A stretch of 43,701 bases of DNA, from contig JAHALQ010000018.1 of NCBI GenBank assembly GCA_018362935.1, positions 1 to 43,701 of the forward strand, in the 5' to 3' direction. Positions 21,257-29,055 of the stretch are shown here, in pieces. The position numbers and the translations under genes are program-made. The first letter of the stretch is position 1, and each line of letters begins with the position of its first letter. Source of the stretch: Pseudomonadota bacterium. GTDB taxonomy: Bacteria > Pseudomonadota > Alphaproteobacteria > RF32 > CAG-239. The notes below the pieces were generated by a model that worked only from the letters and a program-made list of their open reading frames with translations, was not told the DNA's origin and searched no databases.

Positions 21257-23158
21257 TCAGATATTTTCTTCCAGTCCCAGATTACGGTATTTAATGCGGA
21301 CGTCATATTCCGCACCGTAAGACTGTATCAGCTCGTCGGCGATTGTCTGGTTGATATCCGCCAGATAATTGTTGCGCAGGGCTTCCGTTTCTTTGGCGGT
21401 GGGTTTGCGCTCTGCCTGGATAATTTTGGAAGGAACCGCAATAATGAATTCATCCCCGTTATTAAAGGTTTTGGGCATGTTCAAAGATTCCTGAAACAGT
21501 TCGTTCATCTGCACCGGCGACAGAGCGGCCAGCTGCTGGTTTTTCTTCAGCGGAGCCGACGTTTTGAACCCGATGTTGAAACGGGCAGCCACATCCGCCA
21601 GTTTGTCGCCGTTTTCAAGGTCGTGGGTAATGTCGTTAACCAGCTCTTGGGCAATCGCCGATTTTTCATTGGCTTCCCACAGTTTGACAATATCCCCGCG
21701 GACGCTGTCCACGTCCTTAAGACGGGCTTCGTGCACTTCGCCAATCTTAACCAGTGCAAAGCCTTCGTCTGTTTCCAATACCTGCGAGGTTTCGCCGCTG
21801 TTATAAGAAAAGGCGGTATCAATAAAGTCAGGCGTTGCGATAAGGGCTTTGTCCGCGGCGGCGGCTGTTTTGGCAGATCCGTCTTCGGTCAGTCCCGAAA
21901 CTTTGTGAATTTGCGCTTTGTATTCCTGGGCGATTTGCTCAAGCGAAGCGCCTGCGCCAAGCTTATCTTCAATCTCGGCAATGGTATCCCCGGCCTGTTC
22001 ATAAGCTTTGTCTTTGCGGATGGCATCGACAATTTTGCTGCGAACGCTGGCCAGAGTAGTTTCTTTCTTGGGCGCAACGGACACGACTTTCATAATGTGC
22101 CAGCCAAGGTCTGATTTGACAGGACCGGCAATTCCGCCTATCGGGAGTTCAAATACAGCGTCGCTCATGTCGGCAATCAGCATATCTTTGCTGACATTGC
22201 CGAGTTCGGTCGAAGCTTTGTCCTGTTTGGCGATGTCTTTGGCAACGCTGTAAAAGTCGGTGCCTTTGTCCAGAGCAGTTCTGGCTTTGTCGGCATCTTC
22301 CCGGTTGTCAAAAACCATTTGCAAAACGTTGCGGCTTTCCGGCGTGACGTATTCATTGATGTTTTCGTCGTAATAGGCTTTTATCTCGTCTTCTGACGGC
22401 ATATAGCTGCTGGCAAGCTGGTCGGCCGAGAAGGTAATAAAGGAAATGTCGCGGCTTTCCGGTTCCTCAAACTGCCCGGCAAAATCCTGATAGTATTGTT
22501 CAAGCTCGTCGGCAGAAATGCTGCGGTCTATTTTCATCGCGGCGGGCTTGACGGTGACATATTGAAACACTTTGCGCTGTCCGTCGAGTTTGGCAATATA
22601 ATCATTCATGAAGGCCGGCAGTGTCATGCCTTCGACCGGCGAAGCCACAATGTGCTGTTTGATAATATCGCGGCGCAGCGTGTCAATGTATTGCTGTTCG
22701 CTCCAACCGGATATACTGAGCATGCGGCGCATCTTTTCAAGGCTGAAGCGGCCGTCTGCATCGGCAAATTCCGGCTGAAGATAGATAATTTTGCGAACCA
22801 GCTCGTCGCTGATGCTGATGTCGTTGTCATCCGCAGCCTTTTGGATGATGGCGTTGATAACGTTTTTCTGAACAATTTCAAGCATCATGGCATTCTTCAT
22901 CTCGTCGGAGATTTCAGCGCTGTCGCCGAGCAATGCTTTTGCCGTCTGAATCTGCTGATTGAGCTGGGCGTTGATTTCGTCGCGGTAAATAACCGTGTCG
23001 TCGACTTTGATAATCGGGCGGTTGGCATTGGCTCTGCCCAGATAGCCGGAGATTCCGAACAAAGACATAAACGAAAGGGCTGTCAGAATCAAAATTCCCT
23101 TAACCCAGAAACTGTCCTGAAAACTTCTAATTTTTGTAATCATCAGCATATATCCCAT
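21257..23158 (-). CDS. ppiD: PpiD-like periplasmic folding chaperone/peptidyl-prolyl isomerase
   Basis: This is a 633-residue inner-membrane-anchored protein facing the periplasm. A single membrane segment lies at residues about 18-40 (VKGILILTALSFMSLFGISG). A SurA_N-like chaperone region follows (VIYRDEINAQLNQQIQ), then a parvulin (PPIC) domain at about 265-365 with DFYSVAKDIA, AVFELPIGGIAGPVKSDLGW and HIMKV. The C-terminal part repeats a similar fold (FSYNSGETSQVLETDEGF). The start is ambiguous because three in-frame ATGs occur within six codons and none has a strong SD. It diverges from tpiA, the usual alphaproteobacterial arrangement. Confidence 0.9.
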   Translation of the reverse strand: MGYMLMITKIRSFQDSFWVKGILILTALSFMSLFGISGYLGRANANRPIIKVDDTVIYRDEINAQLNQQIQTAKALLGDSAEISDEMKNAMMLEIVQKNVINAIIQKAADDNDISISDELVRKIIYLQPEFADADGRFSLEKMRRMLSISGWSEQQYIDTLRRDIIKQHIVASPVEGMTLPAFMNDYIAKLDGQRKVFQYVTVKPAAMKIDRSISADELEQYYQDFAGQFEEPESRDISFITFSADQLASSYMPSEDEIKAYYDENINEYVTPESRNVLQMVFDNREDADKARTALDKGTDFYSVAKDIAKQDKASTELGNVSKDMLIADMSDAVFELPIGGIAGPVKSDLGWHIMKVVSVAPKKETTLASVRSKIVDAIRKDKAYEQAGDTIAEIEDKLGAGASLEQIAQEYKAQIHKVSGLTEDGSAKTAAAADKALIATPDFIDTAFSYNSGETSQVLETDEGFALVKIGEVHEARLKDVDSVRGDIVKLWEANEKSAIAQELVNDITHDLENGDKLADVAARFNIGFKTSAPLKKNQQLAALSPVQMNELFQESLNMPKTFNNGDEFIIAVPSKIIQAERKPTAKETEALRNNYLADINQTIADELIQSYGAEYDVRIKYRNLGLEENI

Positions 23159-23226
23159 TTAAAAGTATCATTACTGTGCGCGATTATAGCAATATTCATA
23201 ATTTATACAACTCTATTCAATAGTTG

Positions 23227-23255
23227 TTGAAAAGTTTTTTTGACTGTGATAGAAG
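23227..23255 (+). promoter_or_regulatory. Promoter of tpiA-secG
   Basis: TTGAAA (23227-23232), a 17-bp spacer and TAGAAG (23250-23255) precede tpiA. Confidence 0.5.
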
Positions 23256-23293
23256 ATGTGCATGTTTTTTTTGAAAAGAAAAGGAATAGACAA

Positions 23294-24055
23294 ATGGCTC
23301 GTAAGAAACTGATTGCTGGTAACTGGAAAATGAACGGCCTGACGGCTGACGGCGTAGCTTTGGCCAAAGGTATTGCCGCCGAGGTAAAGGCCTTGGGCAA
23401 ACCGCAGTGCGAATTTTTGGTGTGTCCGCCGTTTACGCTGTTGGCCGCTGTCAAAAAGGCTCTGCGCGGCGCCAAAGTTGCTCTTGGTGCGCAGGATTGT
23501 CATTTTAATGTCAAAGGGGCGCACACCGGCGATGTCAGTCCGCTGATGCTGACTGATTTGGGCTGTACTTATGTTATTCTCGGGCATTCCGAACGCCGCG
23601 CCGATCACGGCGAGACAAATGAACTTGTTTGCAAAAAGGCCGAGGCGGCTCATCAGGCCGGCCTCAAAACGGTCATCTGCATCGGTGAAACGCTGGAACA
23701 GCGCGATGCCGGCAAGACCATTGATGTCTGCACTCAGCAGATTCTCGGTTCTGTCCCCGATGATTCGACGGCGGCCGACACCGTTATCGCTTATGAACCG
23801 GTTTGGGCTATCGGCACCGGCAAAACCCCGACTGCGCAGGACGTGGAAGACGTTCACGCCGCTGTCCGCAAAGTACTCTCTAAAAAACTCGGCAAAGGCA
23901 ATGCCAACAAAATGCGCATACTCTACGGCGGTTCGGTCAAACCGTCCAACGCCAAAGAGTTCTTGTCGCTTCCCGATGTTGACGGAGCCCTTATCGGCGG
24001 CGCCAGCCTCAAAGTTGAGGACTTTATGGCCATTGCCAAAAACTCCGGCTGTTAA
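23294..24055 (+). CDS. tpiA: Triosephosphate isomerase
   Basis: The glycolytic enzyme interconverts dihydroxyacetone phosphate and glyceraldehyde-3-phosphate. From ATG 23294 (AAGGA upstream) it has 253 residues. Key elements are AGNWKMNG (catalytic Lys), VILGHSERR (catalytic His), the Glu of AYEPVWAIGTGKT with loop 6, and YGGSVKPSNA plus GALIGGASL for phosphate binding. It is the first gene of tpiA-secG-pyrG-pagP-kdsA. Confidence 0.97.
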   Translation: MARKKLIAGNWKMNGLTADGVALAKGIAAEVKALGKPQCEFLVCPPFTLLAAVKKALRGAKVALGAQDCHFNVKGAHTGDVSPLMLTDLGCTYVILGHSERRADHGETNELVCKKAEAAHQAGLKTVICIGETLEQRDAGKTIDVCTQQILGSVPDDSTAADTVIAYEPVWAIGTGKTPTAQDVEDVHAAVRKVLSKKLGKGNANKMRILYGGSVKPSNAKEFLSLPDVDGALIGGASLKVEDFMAIAKNSGC

Positions 24056-24082
24056 TTAAATAATTAGAAAAAGGAAAAAACA

Positions 24083-24406
24083 ATGGGTTCTGTTTTATTG
24101 GTTATTCACCTGCTTGCATGTATCTTTCTGGTTGCCGTCATTCTGCTTCAGCGTTCTTCCGGCGGCGCTTTGGACGGATTGGGCGGCGGCAGCGGCGCAT
24201 CCAGTTTTCTGAATGCCCGCGGCACCGGCAACTTTCTGACCCGCACCACGGCGATTTTGGCGGTAATTTTGTTCTGCACCAGTATTTCTTTGTCATTGTA
24301 TTACAAAGGCATGCACCGTCAGAGCGGCTCTATTCTGGAAAACGCCCCGGTTCAGACCGAACCGGCAGCTTCGAGCGCACCGCAGGCTCCGGTCGCAGGC
24401 AAATAG
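24083..24406 (+). CDS. secG: Protein translocase subunit SecG
   Basis: SecG is the small auxiliary subunit of SecYEG. The 107-residue protein has two membrane helices: LLVIHLLACIFLVAVILLQR (residues about 5-23) and, after the conserved Gly/Ser-rich loop (GGGSGASSFLNARG), TAILAVILFCTSISLSLYY (about 54-74). The Ala/Pro-rich C-terminal tail is typical of alphaproteobacteria. AAAAGGAAAAAAC precedes the ATG. Confidence 0.93.
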   Translation: MGSVLLVIHLLACIFLVAVILLQRSSGGALDGLGGGSGASSFLNARGTGNFLTRTTAILAVILFCTSISLSLYYKGMHRQSGSILENAPVQTEPAASSAPQAPVAGK

Positions 24407-24430
24407 ATGAACGGACTTCACAACATACGC

Positions 24431-24457
24431 AAAGGCACCTTTTCAGGAGGTGCCTTT
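24431..24457 (+). terminator. Hairpin between secG and pyrG
   Basis: AAAGGCACCT pairs perfectly with AGGTGCCTTT. No real T-run follows, so it may be a partial terminator or an mRNA stability element. Confidence 0.45.
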
Positions 24458-24503
24458 GTCACTTTAAAACAAGACTGAATTTAGAACGTAAAAGGATAGG
24501 CAA

Positions 24504-26144
24504 ATGTCTGAAAAAACAAAATTTATCTTCATCACCGGCGGTGTGGTTTCCTCTTTGGGAAAAGGTCTTGCCTCGGCTTCGCTGGCATCGATTTTGCAAG
24601 GGTCGGGCTTTAAGGTCAGAATGCGCAAACTGGATCCGTATCTGAACGTTGACCCCGGTACCATGAGCCCGTATCAGCACGGCGAAGTTTTTGTGACCGA
24701 CGACGGTGCCGAAACCGACCTTGACCTCGGTCATTACGAGCGTTTTTCCGGCGTTGCCTGCCACAAGACAGACAGTATAACCACCGGTAAGATATATCAG
24801 CGCGTCATCGACAAAGAGCGCCGCGGCGACTATCTCGGTGCGACCATACAGGTTATTCCGCATGTCACCAACGAAATTAAGGATTTTATTTTGTCCGATA
24901 TAACCGACGAGGACTTTGTCTTGTGCGAAATCGGCGGCACCGTCGGCGATATTGAGGGACAGCCTTATCTGGAAGCGATTCGTCAGGTTGCCTATGATTT
25001 GGGACGCGACCGCGCCATGTTCATCCATGTGACGCTTCTGCCCTATATTCCGGCAGCCGGCGAACTCAAAACCAAGCCGACTCAGCATTCGGTCAAGAAG
25101 CTGCAGGAATACGGAATACAGCCGGATATGCTGCTGTGCCGCTCGCAAATGGCTATACCCGAGGGCGAAAAACGCAAAATCGCATTGTTCTGCAATATCC
25201 GCGAAGAAAACGTCATTGCCGCGCTGGACGTCAGCAGCATTTACCAGGTGCCGCTGTCCTACGCTGCCGAAGGCATGGGCCGTCAGGTCTGCAAACACTT
25301 CGGTATTCACCTCGAGCATGAACCGGATTTGAGCAAATGGCAGAATATTATTGAAACAATCCGCCATCCGGAAGGCGAGGTGAGAGTAGCCGTCGTCGGC
25401 AAATATACTCAGCTGCTTGAGGCTTATAAATCGCTGAATGAGGCGTTGACCCACGGCGGCATTGCCAATAAATACAAAGTCAAAATCAAATGGATAGATT
25501 CCGAGCTTCTGGAACAAGTTGAAAATTTGGACGAACAGCTCGGCGATGTCAGCGCGATTTTGGTGCCGGGCGGTTTCGGCAAACGCGGTACCGAAGGCAA
25601 AATCAACGCTATACGTTATGCCCGCGAGCATAAGATTCCGTTCCTGGGCATTTGCTTCGGCATGCAGATGGCGGTTATCGAAACGATGCGCAATGTTGCC
25701 GGAATCAAAAATGCCGGCACCACAGAGTTTGATTCGGAATGCGAACCGGTTGTCGGCCTGATGACCGAATGGGACAAGGAAGGCGCAAAAGAAATCCGCC
25801 ATAAGGATGGCGATTTGGGCGGCACCATGCGCTTGGGCGCGTATCCTTGCGTTTTGGCACCGAATTCTTTTGCCTGCAAAGCTTATGGAACGGATAAAAT
25901 TTCCGAGCGCCACCGCCACCGTTATGAAGTCAACATGAAATATGAAGACACGCTGCGCCGCGCCGGCATGAATATTTCCGGCAAATCGCCTGACGGTAAA
26001 CTGCCCGAGATAGTCGAAATTCCGGATCACCCGTGGTTTGTCGGCGTCCAGTTCCATCCCGAACTGAAATCAAAACCTTTCGCGCCGTCGCCGCTGTTTG
26101 TGGCTTTTATCAAGGCCGCCATTGACAAGAGCCGTTTACTCTAG
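24504..26144 (+). CDS. pyrG: CTP synthase
   Basis: PyrG aminates UTP to CTP with ATP and glutamine. The 546-residue protein has the synthetase domain first (FITGGVVSSLGKGLASASLA P-loop, LDPYLNVDPGTMSPYQHGEV, CEIGGTVGDIEG) and the class I glutamine amidotransferase domain after about residue 290, with nucleophile Cys in FLGICFGMQMA and the His/Glu of GVQFHPEL. AAAAGGATAGG precedes ATG 24504. Confidence 0.98.
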   Translation: MSEKTKFIFITGGVVSSLGKGLASASLASILQGSGFKVRMRKLDPYLNVDPGTMSPYQHGEVFVTDDGAETDLDLGHYERFSGVACHKTDSITTGKIYQRVIDKERRGDYLGATIQVIPHVTNEIKDFILSDITDEDFVLCEIGGTVGDIEGQPYLEAIRQVAYDLGRDRAMFIHVTLLPYIPAAGELKTKPTQHSVKKLQEYGIQPDMLLCRSQMAIPEGEKRKIALFCNIREENVIAALDVSSIYQVPLSYAAEGMGRQVCKHFGIHLEHEPDLSKWQNIIETIRHPEGEVRVAVVGKYTQLLEAYKSLNEALTHGGIANKYKVKIKWIDSELLEQVENLDEQLGDVSAILVPGGFGKRGTEGKINAIRYAREHKIPFLGICFGMQMAVIETMRNVAGIKNAGTTEFDSECEPVVGLMTEWDKEGAKEIRHKDGDLGGTMRLGAYPCVLAPNSFACKAYGTDKISERHRHRYEVNMKYEDTLRRAGMNISGKSPDGKLPEIVEIPDHPWFVGVQFHPELKSKPFAPSPLFVAFIKAAIDKSRLL

Positions 26145-26177
26145 TAGTTAGAACTAAAGGGCAATGAGTAGAAACTA

Positions 26178-26726
26178 ATGAGATTAAAGTCTTGGATATT
26201 ATGCGCAATATTATTGGTCTGGCCGTTGGACGGACGGGCGGATTTTGCCGGATACTGGCAGGATTTGCAGAAAGACGTTGCCAAAGTATGGGATTCGGAA
26301 GAATATGACATGTATATTCCGCTCTATGCATGGCATAACCGTCTGGCTTATGATCAGAAACATATTGACAAATACAATGAAAACCCCTGGGGCTTTGGCC
26401 TGGGCAAATCTTATTATGATGACAAAGGCAACTGGCACAGTCTTTATGTCATGGCGTTTAAAGATTCCAATGACTATGCCGAAACTTTTTTCGGTTATGC
26501 CTGGATGAAGTACTGGTATGTCAACTGCAACCGCGATTTGCGCGTTGGCGTAGGCTATACGCTCGGACTGACGCAGCGCCATGAATGGAATTATATTCCG
26601 GTGCCGGCGCCGCTGCCTTTGGCCGGTATAGAATATAAACGCGTTGCTTTGCAGGCGGCTTATGTTCCGGGCGTTAAAAATGACGGCAACGTTTTGTTTA
26701 TCTGGAGCCGGATAGCGATTAATTGA
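26178..26726 (+). CDS. pagP: Lipid A palmitoyltransferase PagP
   Basis: PagP is an eight-stranded outer-membrane barrel that transfers palmitate from phospholipid to lipid A. The 182-residue product has a signal peptide (cleavage near GRA-DF). An amphipathic start (YWQDLQKDVAKVWDSEEYDM) precedes catalytic His in YIPLYAWHNRLAYD, the conserved NPWGFGLGKSYYD and KGNWHSLYVMAFKDS carrying catalytic Asp-Ser, then WNYIPVPAPLPLA. Alignment by eye with E. coli PagP covers the entire length. It lies between pyrG and kdsA. Its SD is weak. Confidence 0.93.
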   Translation: MRLKSWILCAILLVWPLDGRADFAGYWQDLQKDVAKVWDSEEYDMYIPLYAWHNRLAYDQKHIDKYNENPWGFGLGKSYYDDKGNWHSLYVMAFKDSNDYAETFFGYAWMKYWYVNCNRDLRVGVGYTLGLTQRHEWNYIPVPAPLPLAGIEYKRVALQAAYVPGVKNDGNVLFIWSRIAIN

Positions 26727-26750
26727 TTTTTATGCGAAAGGAAGCTTTTT

Positions 26751-27623
26751 ATGGAACAAAAAACTGTTAAGATCGGAAACTTTGAAATAGGCAACAAACT
26801 GCCGCTGGCGTTGCTGGCCGGGCCGTGTCAGATTGAAAGCCGCCAGCATGCGATTGATATGTGCGGCGCAATGGTGGAAATCACCCGCGAACTGGGAATA
26901 AACTATGTTTTCAAGGCTTCTTTCGACAAAGCCAACCGCACTTCGATAAACACCCCGCGCGGCGTCGGTCTGGAAGAGGGTATGCGCACTTTTGACGAAA
27001 TCAAAAAACTGTACAATAACATCCCGATTGTGACCGACATTCATGAAAATGAACAATGCGCGATTGTTGCGCCCCATGTTGACATGCTGCAAATTCCGGC
27101 TTTTTTGTGCCGCCAGACCGATTTGGCAATTGCCGCGGCTAAAACCGGCAAAGTTATTAACATTAAAAAAGGCCAGTTTTTGGCGCCTTGGGATATGAAA
27201 TCTCTGGTTAAAAAAGTTGAAGATTCCGGCAATATGAACGTTTGCCTGACCGAACGCGGCGCCAGCTTCGGATATAACACGCTGGTGACCGATTTCCGCG
27301 GCCTTCCGCGCATGGCCAAAGATACCGGCTGCCCGGTCATCTTTGATGCGACCCATTCGGTACAGCAGCCGGGCGGGCAGGGAACGACTTCGGGCGGCCA
27401 GCGCGAATATGCGCCGGTATTGGCGCGCGCGGCGGTTGCCGTCGGCGTGGCGGCCGTATTTATCGAAACTCACGATAATCCGGACAAAGCTTTGTCAGAC
27501 GTTTCCATGAAGGAAACCCGCCTTTTTTATCACAGAATAATGACCGCCTCTATGATGGCAATGCACCCTAAATACATGAGGATGCGTGCCCTTTTTTCAC
27601 AGAGATACGCACGCCTGCGGTAA
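26751..27623 (+). CDS. kdsA: KDO-8-phosphate synthase with replaced C-terminus
   Basis: KdsA condenses PEP and arabinose-5-phosphate to KDO-8-phosphate for LPS. The 290-residue protein has LLAGPCQIES with Cys26 (metal-dependent class), KASFDKANRTS, FDATHSVQQPGG with His202, and FIETHDNPDKALSD with Glu239 and Asp250. All four metal ligands are present. Just after Asp250 the family sequence (typically D-G-P-N-M then a Leu-rich helix) is replaced by about 40 unrelated basic residues (VSMKETRLFYHR onward). These are read antisense to the end of the convergent membrane-protein gene. No frameshift restores the normal end. AAGGAAG precedes the ATG. Confidence 0.9.
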   Translation: MEQKTVKIGNFEIGNKLPLALLAGPCQIESRQHAIDMCGAMVEITRELGINYVFKASFDKANRTSINTPRGVGLEEGMRTFDEIKKLYNNIPIVTDIHENEQCAIVAPHVDMLQIPAFLCRQTDLAIAAAKTGKVINIKKGQFLAPWDMKSLVKKVEDSGNMNVCLTERGASFGYNTLVTDFRGLPRMAKDTGCPVIFDATHSVQQPGGQGTTSGGQREYAPVLARAAVAVGVAAVFIETHDNPDKALSDVSMKETRLFYHRIMTASMMAMHPKYMRMRALFSQRYARLR

Positions 27624-27838
27624 AATGCCAAATAGCCGCGGTATACCTTTTGTTTGTACGGCAGGGGTTTTTTACTTCCCAGCCTGGCATAGGCATGCAT
27701 GTAACCATAATACAAAAGATAATGTACCGCGCCGCAGCCCCATGTTATTGCCAGCAAAAGCAAAAAACAGGCCTCGCCGAAGCAGGCTGTCAGCACTCCC
27801 ATAAGAATACTGACAAAAATCCAATGTCTTGTTCTCAT
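27530..27838 (-). CDS. Small membrane protein, 102 aa
   Basis: The protein has two to three hydrophobic segments (WIFVSILMGVLTACFGEACF onward, and a C-terminal MYLGCIAIIEAVIIL) around a Tyr/Arg/Lys-rich loop. The start ATG overlaps the stop of the upstream gene by ATGA, a sign of translational coupling. Its 3' end overlaps the 3' end of kdsA by 94 nt on the opposite strand. I do not recognise the family. Confidence 0.6.
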   Translation of the reverse strand: MRTRHWIFVSILMGVLTACFGEACFLLLLAITWGCGAVHYLLYYGYMHAYARLGSKKPLPYKQKVYRGYLAFYRRRAYLCEKRARILMYLGCIAIIEAVIIL

Positions 27839-28167
27839 AGGCTCAGGGAATGGTTAATCAATACAATAAACAAAATTACGCCGGCTTCCAGCAGCAGGGC
27901 GGTTGCCATTGAACGCTGCTGCCGGGTGACAATAGTCCAGTGTAATCTCTGACGCCGGTTGGTGCTTTTTAACCGGCTCAGAAAAAACGCGGTGATCAAC
28001 ATAATAAAAGCCACTGACGCCAATCCCGCGACAATCTCTTTGACATTATACCAATTGATATTAGGCCAGAGAATAGCAAATTTGGCAAATGCCCACAACG
28101 CGGCGAGCCATGTAAGGGCAAAGAACCACAGGTTGGCTCTTGACGCTTGTTTAATGATAGTTCTCAT
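27835..28167 (-). CDS. Small membrane protein, 110 aa
   Basis: Three hydrophobic segments are visible: LWFFALTWLAALWAFAKFAI, IVAGLASVAFIMLITAFFL and ALLLEAGVILFIVLIN, with a basic loop (KSTNRRQRLH) between the last two. No known domain is recognised. It starts at ATG 28167 without SD; AAACCCAAGAA lies directly upstream. It is coupled by an ATGA overlap to the 102-aa membrane protein, and the two may act as a pair. Confidence 0.65.
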   Translation of the reverse strand: MRTIIKQASRANLWFFALTWLAALWAFAKFAILWPNINWYNVKEIVAGLASVAFIMLITAFFLSRLKSTNRRQRLHWTIVTRQQRSMATALLLEAGVILFIVLINHSLSL

Positions 28168-28171
28168 TTTC

Positions 28172-28179
28172 TTGGGTTT
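28172..28179 (-). promoter_or_regulatory. AAACCCAA leader motif, best match to the RNA loop
   Basis: The minus-strand motif lies 4 nt before the ATG at 28167. Here complementarity to the loop at 12543-12553 extends over all 11 nt (28169-28179). Confidence 0.5.
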
Positions 28180-28309
28180 TTAATAATTTAATACTTGTTT
28201 TGTTTAGATAACTCCAAGATAGTTATTTTTGTCCAAAACGTCAAGTGAATTTTGCAGAATCCGATTGACGCGGCAGGGCAAAAAACATACACTGGAGCAC
28301 GGAGGAAAC

Positions 28310-29050
28310 ATGCAGTTTACGGACGAAGGATATATCATAAATATGCGCCGGCACGGAGAACACGGGCTGATTCTCAGCCTCGTCAGCCGAACCCACGGCA
28401 AAGTGACCGGTTTTGTCCGCGGCGCCGTCAGCAAAAAAAATTTATCCACATTTCAGCTCGGTAATCTGGTTGAATTCAGCGCTTACGCGCGGGTAGATAA
28501 CAATATGCTGGCGCTGCGCGCTGAACTCAAAACCCCGTTTGCCGTCCATTTCCTTGCCGATGCCGACAAACTGCGCGTCCTGACTTCTTTTTGTGCATTG
28601 TCCGATGTCTGTATGCCCGAGCTTCAAAATCTCGAAAGGTTTTACTATTACGTTGAGAGTTTTTTTAATCTGATAGATGAAGATAATTGGCTAACGCATT
28701 ATTCTTACTTTGAATATCATCTTATGGAGTTTCTGGGCATCGGGCTTGACCTGAGCGAATGCGCCGCCACCGGAACAACCGAAAATCTGGAATACGTATC
28801 GCCCAAAACCGGCAAAGCGGTCTGCGCGGAAGCAGGTTTTCCGTATCGTCACAAGTTATATAAATATCCCCGTTATATCTTGGAGCAGAATTATGCGCCG
28901 GCACCGTGCGAGCTGGCGGATTTGCTTAATTTGACAGAGTTTTTCCTCTATAAAAACTTTTTTGCGACTCATAACTTGAAATTTCCCGAATGCCGTGCTA
29001 ATTTGGGAAAAACTTTGTCAGAGCGGAGCTTTGACGCAGAAGGAAACTAA
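28310..29050 (+). CDS. recO: DNA repair protein RecO
   Basis: RecO works with RecR to load RecA on SSB-coated single-stranded DNA. From ATG 28310, after GGAGG, it has 246 residues. The N-terminal OB fold is recognisable (DEGYIINMRRHGEHGLILSL, then GKVTGFVRGAVSKKN), followed by a helical C-terminal domain. The four-Cys zinc site of many RecO proteins is incomplete here: only the Cys of SECAATG and of AVCAEAG are seen. It is 5 nt upstream of parC. Confidence 0.9.
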   Translation: MQFTDEGYIINMRRHGEHGLILSLVSRTHGKVTGFVRGAVSKKNLSTFQLGNLVEFSAYARVDNNMLALRAELKTPFAVHFLADADKLRVLTSFCALSDVCMPELQNLERFYYYVESFFNLIDEDNWLTHYSYFEYHLMEFLGIGLDLSECAATGTTENLEYVSPKTGKAVCAEAGFPYRHKLYKYPRYILEQNYAPAPCELADLLNLTEFFLYKNFFATHNLKFPECRANLGKTLSERSFDAEGN

Positions 29051-29055
29051 GAAAT

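Noticed and set aside
24459..26057. 532-residue minus-strand frame antisense to pyrG
   Set aside because: It is a shadow of strongly biased codon use in pyrG, with no family resemblance and no start signal.
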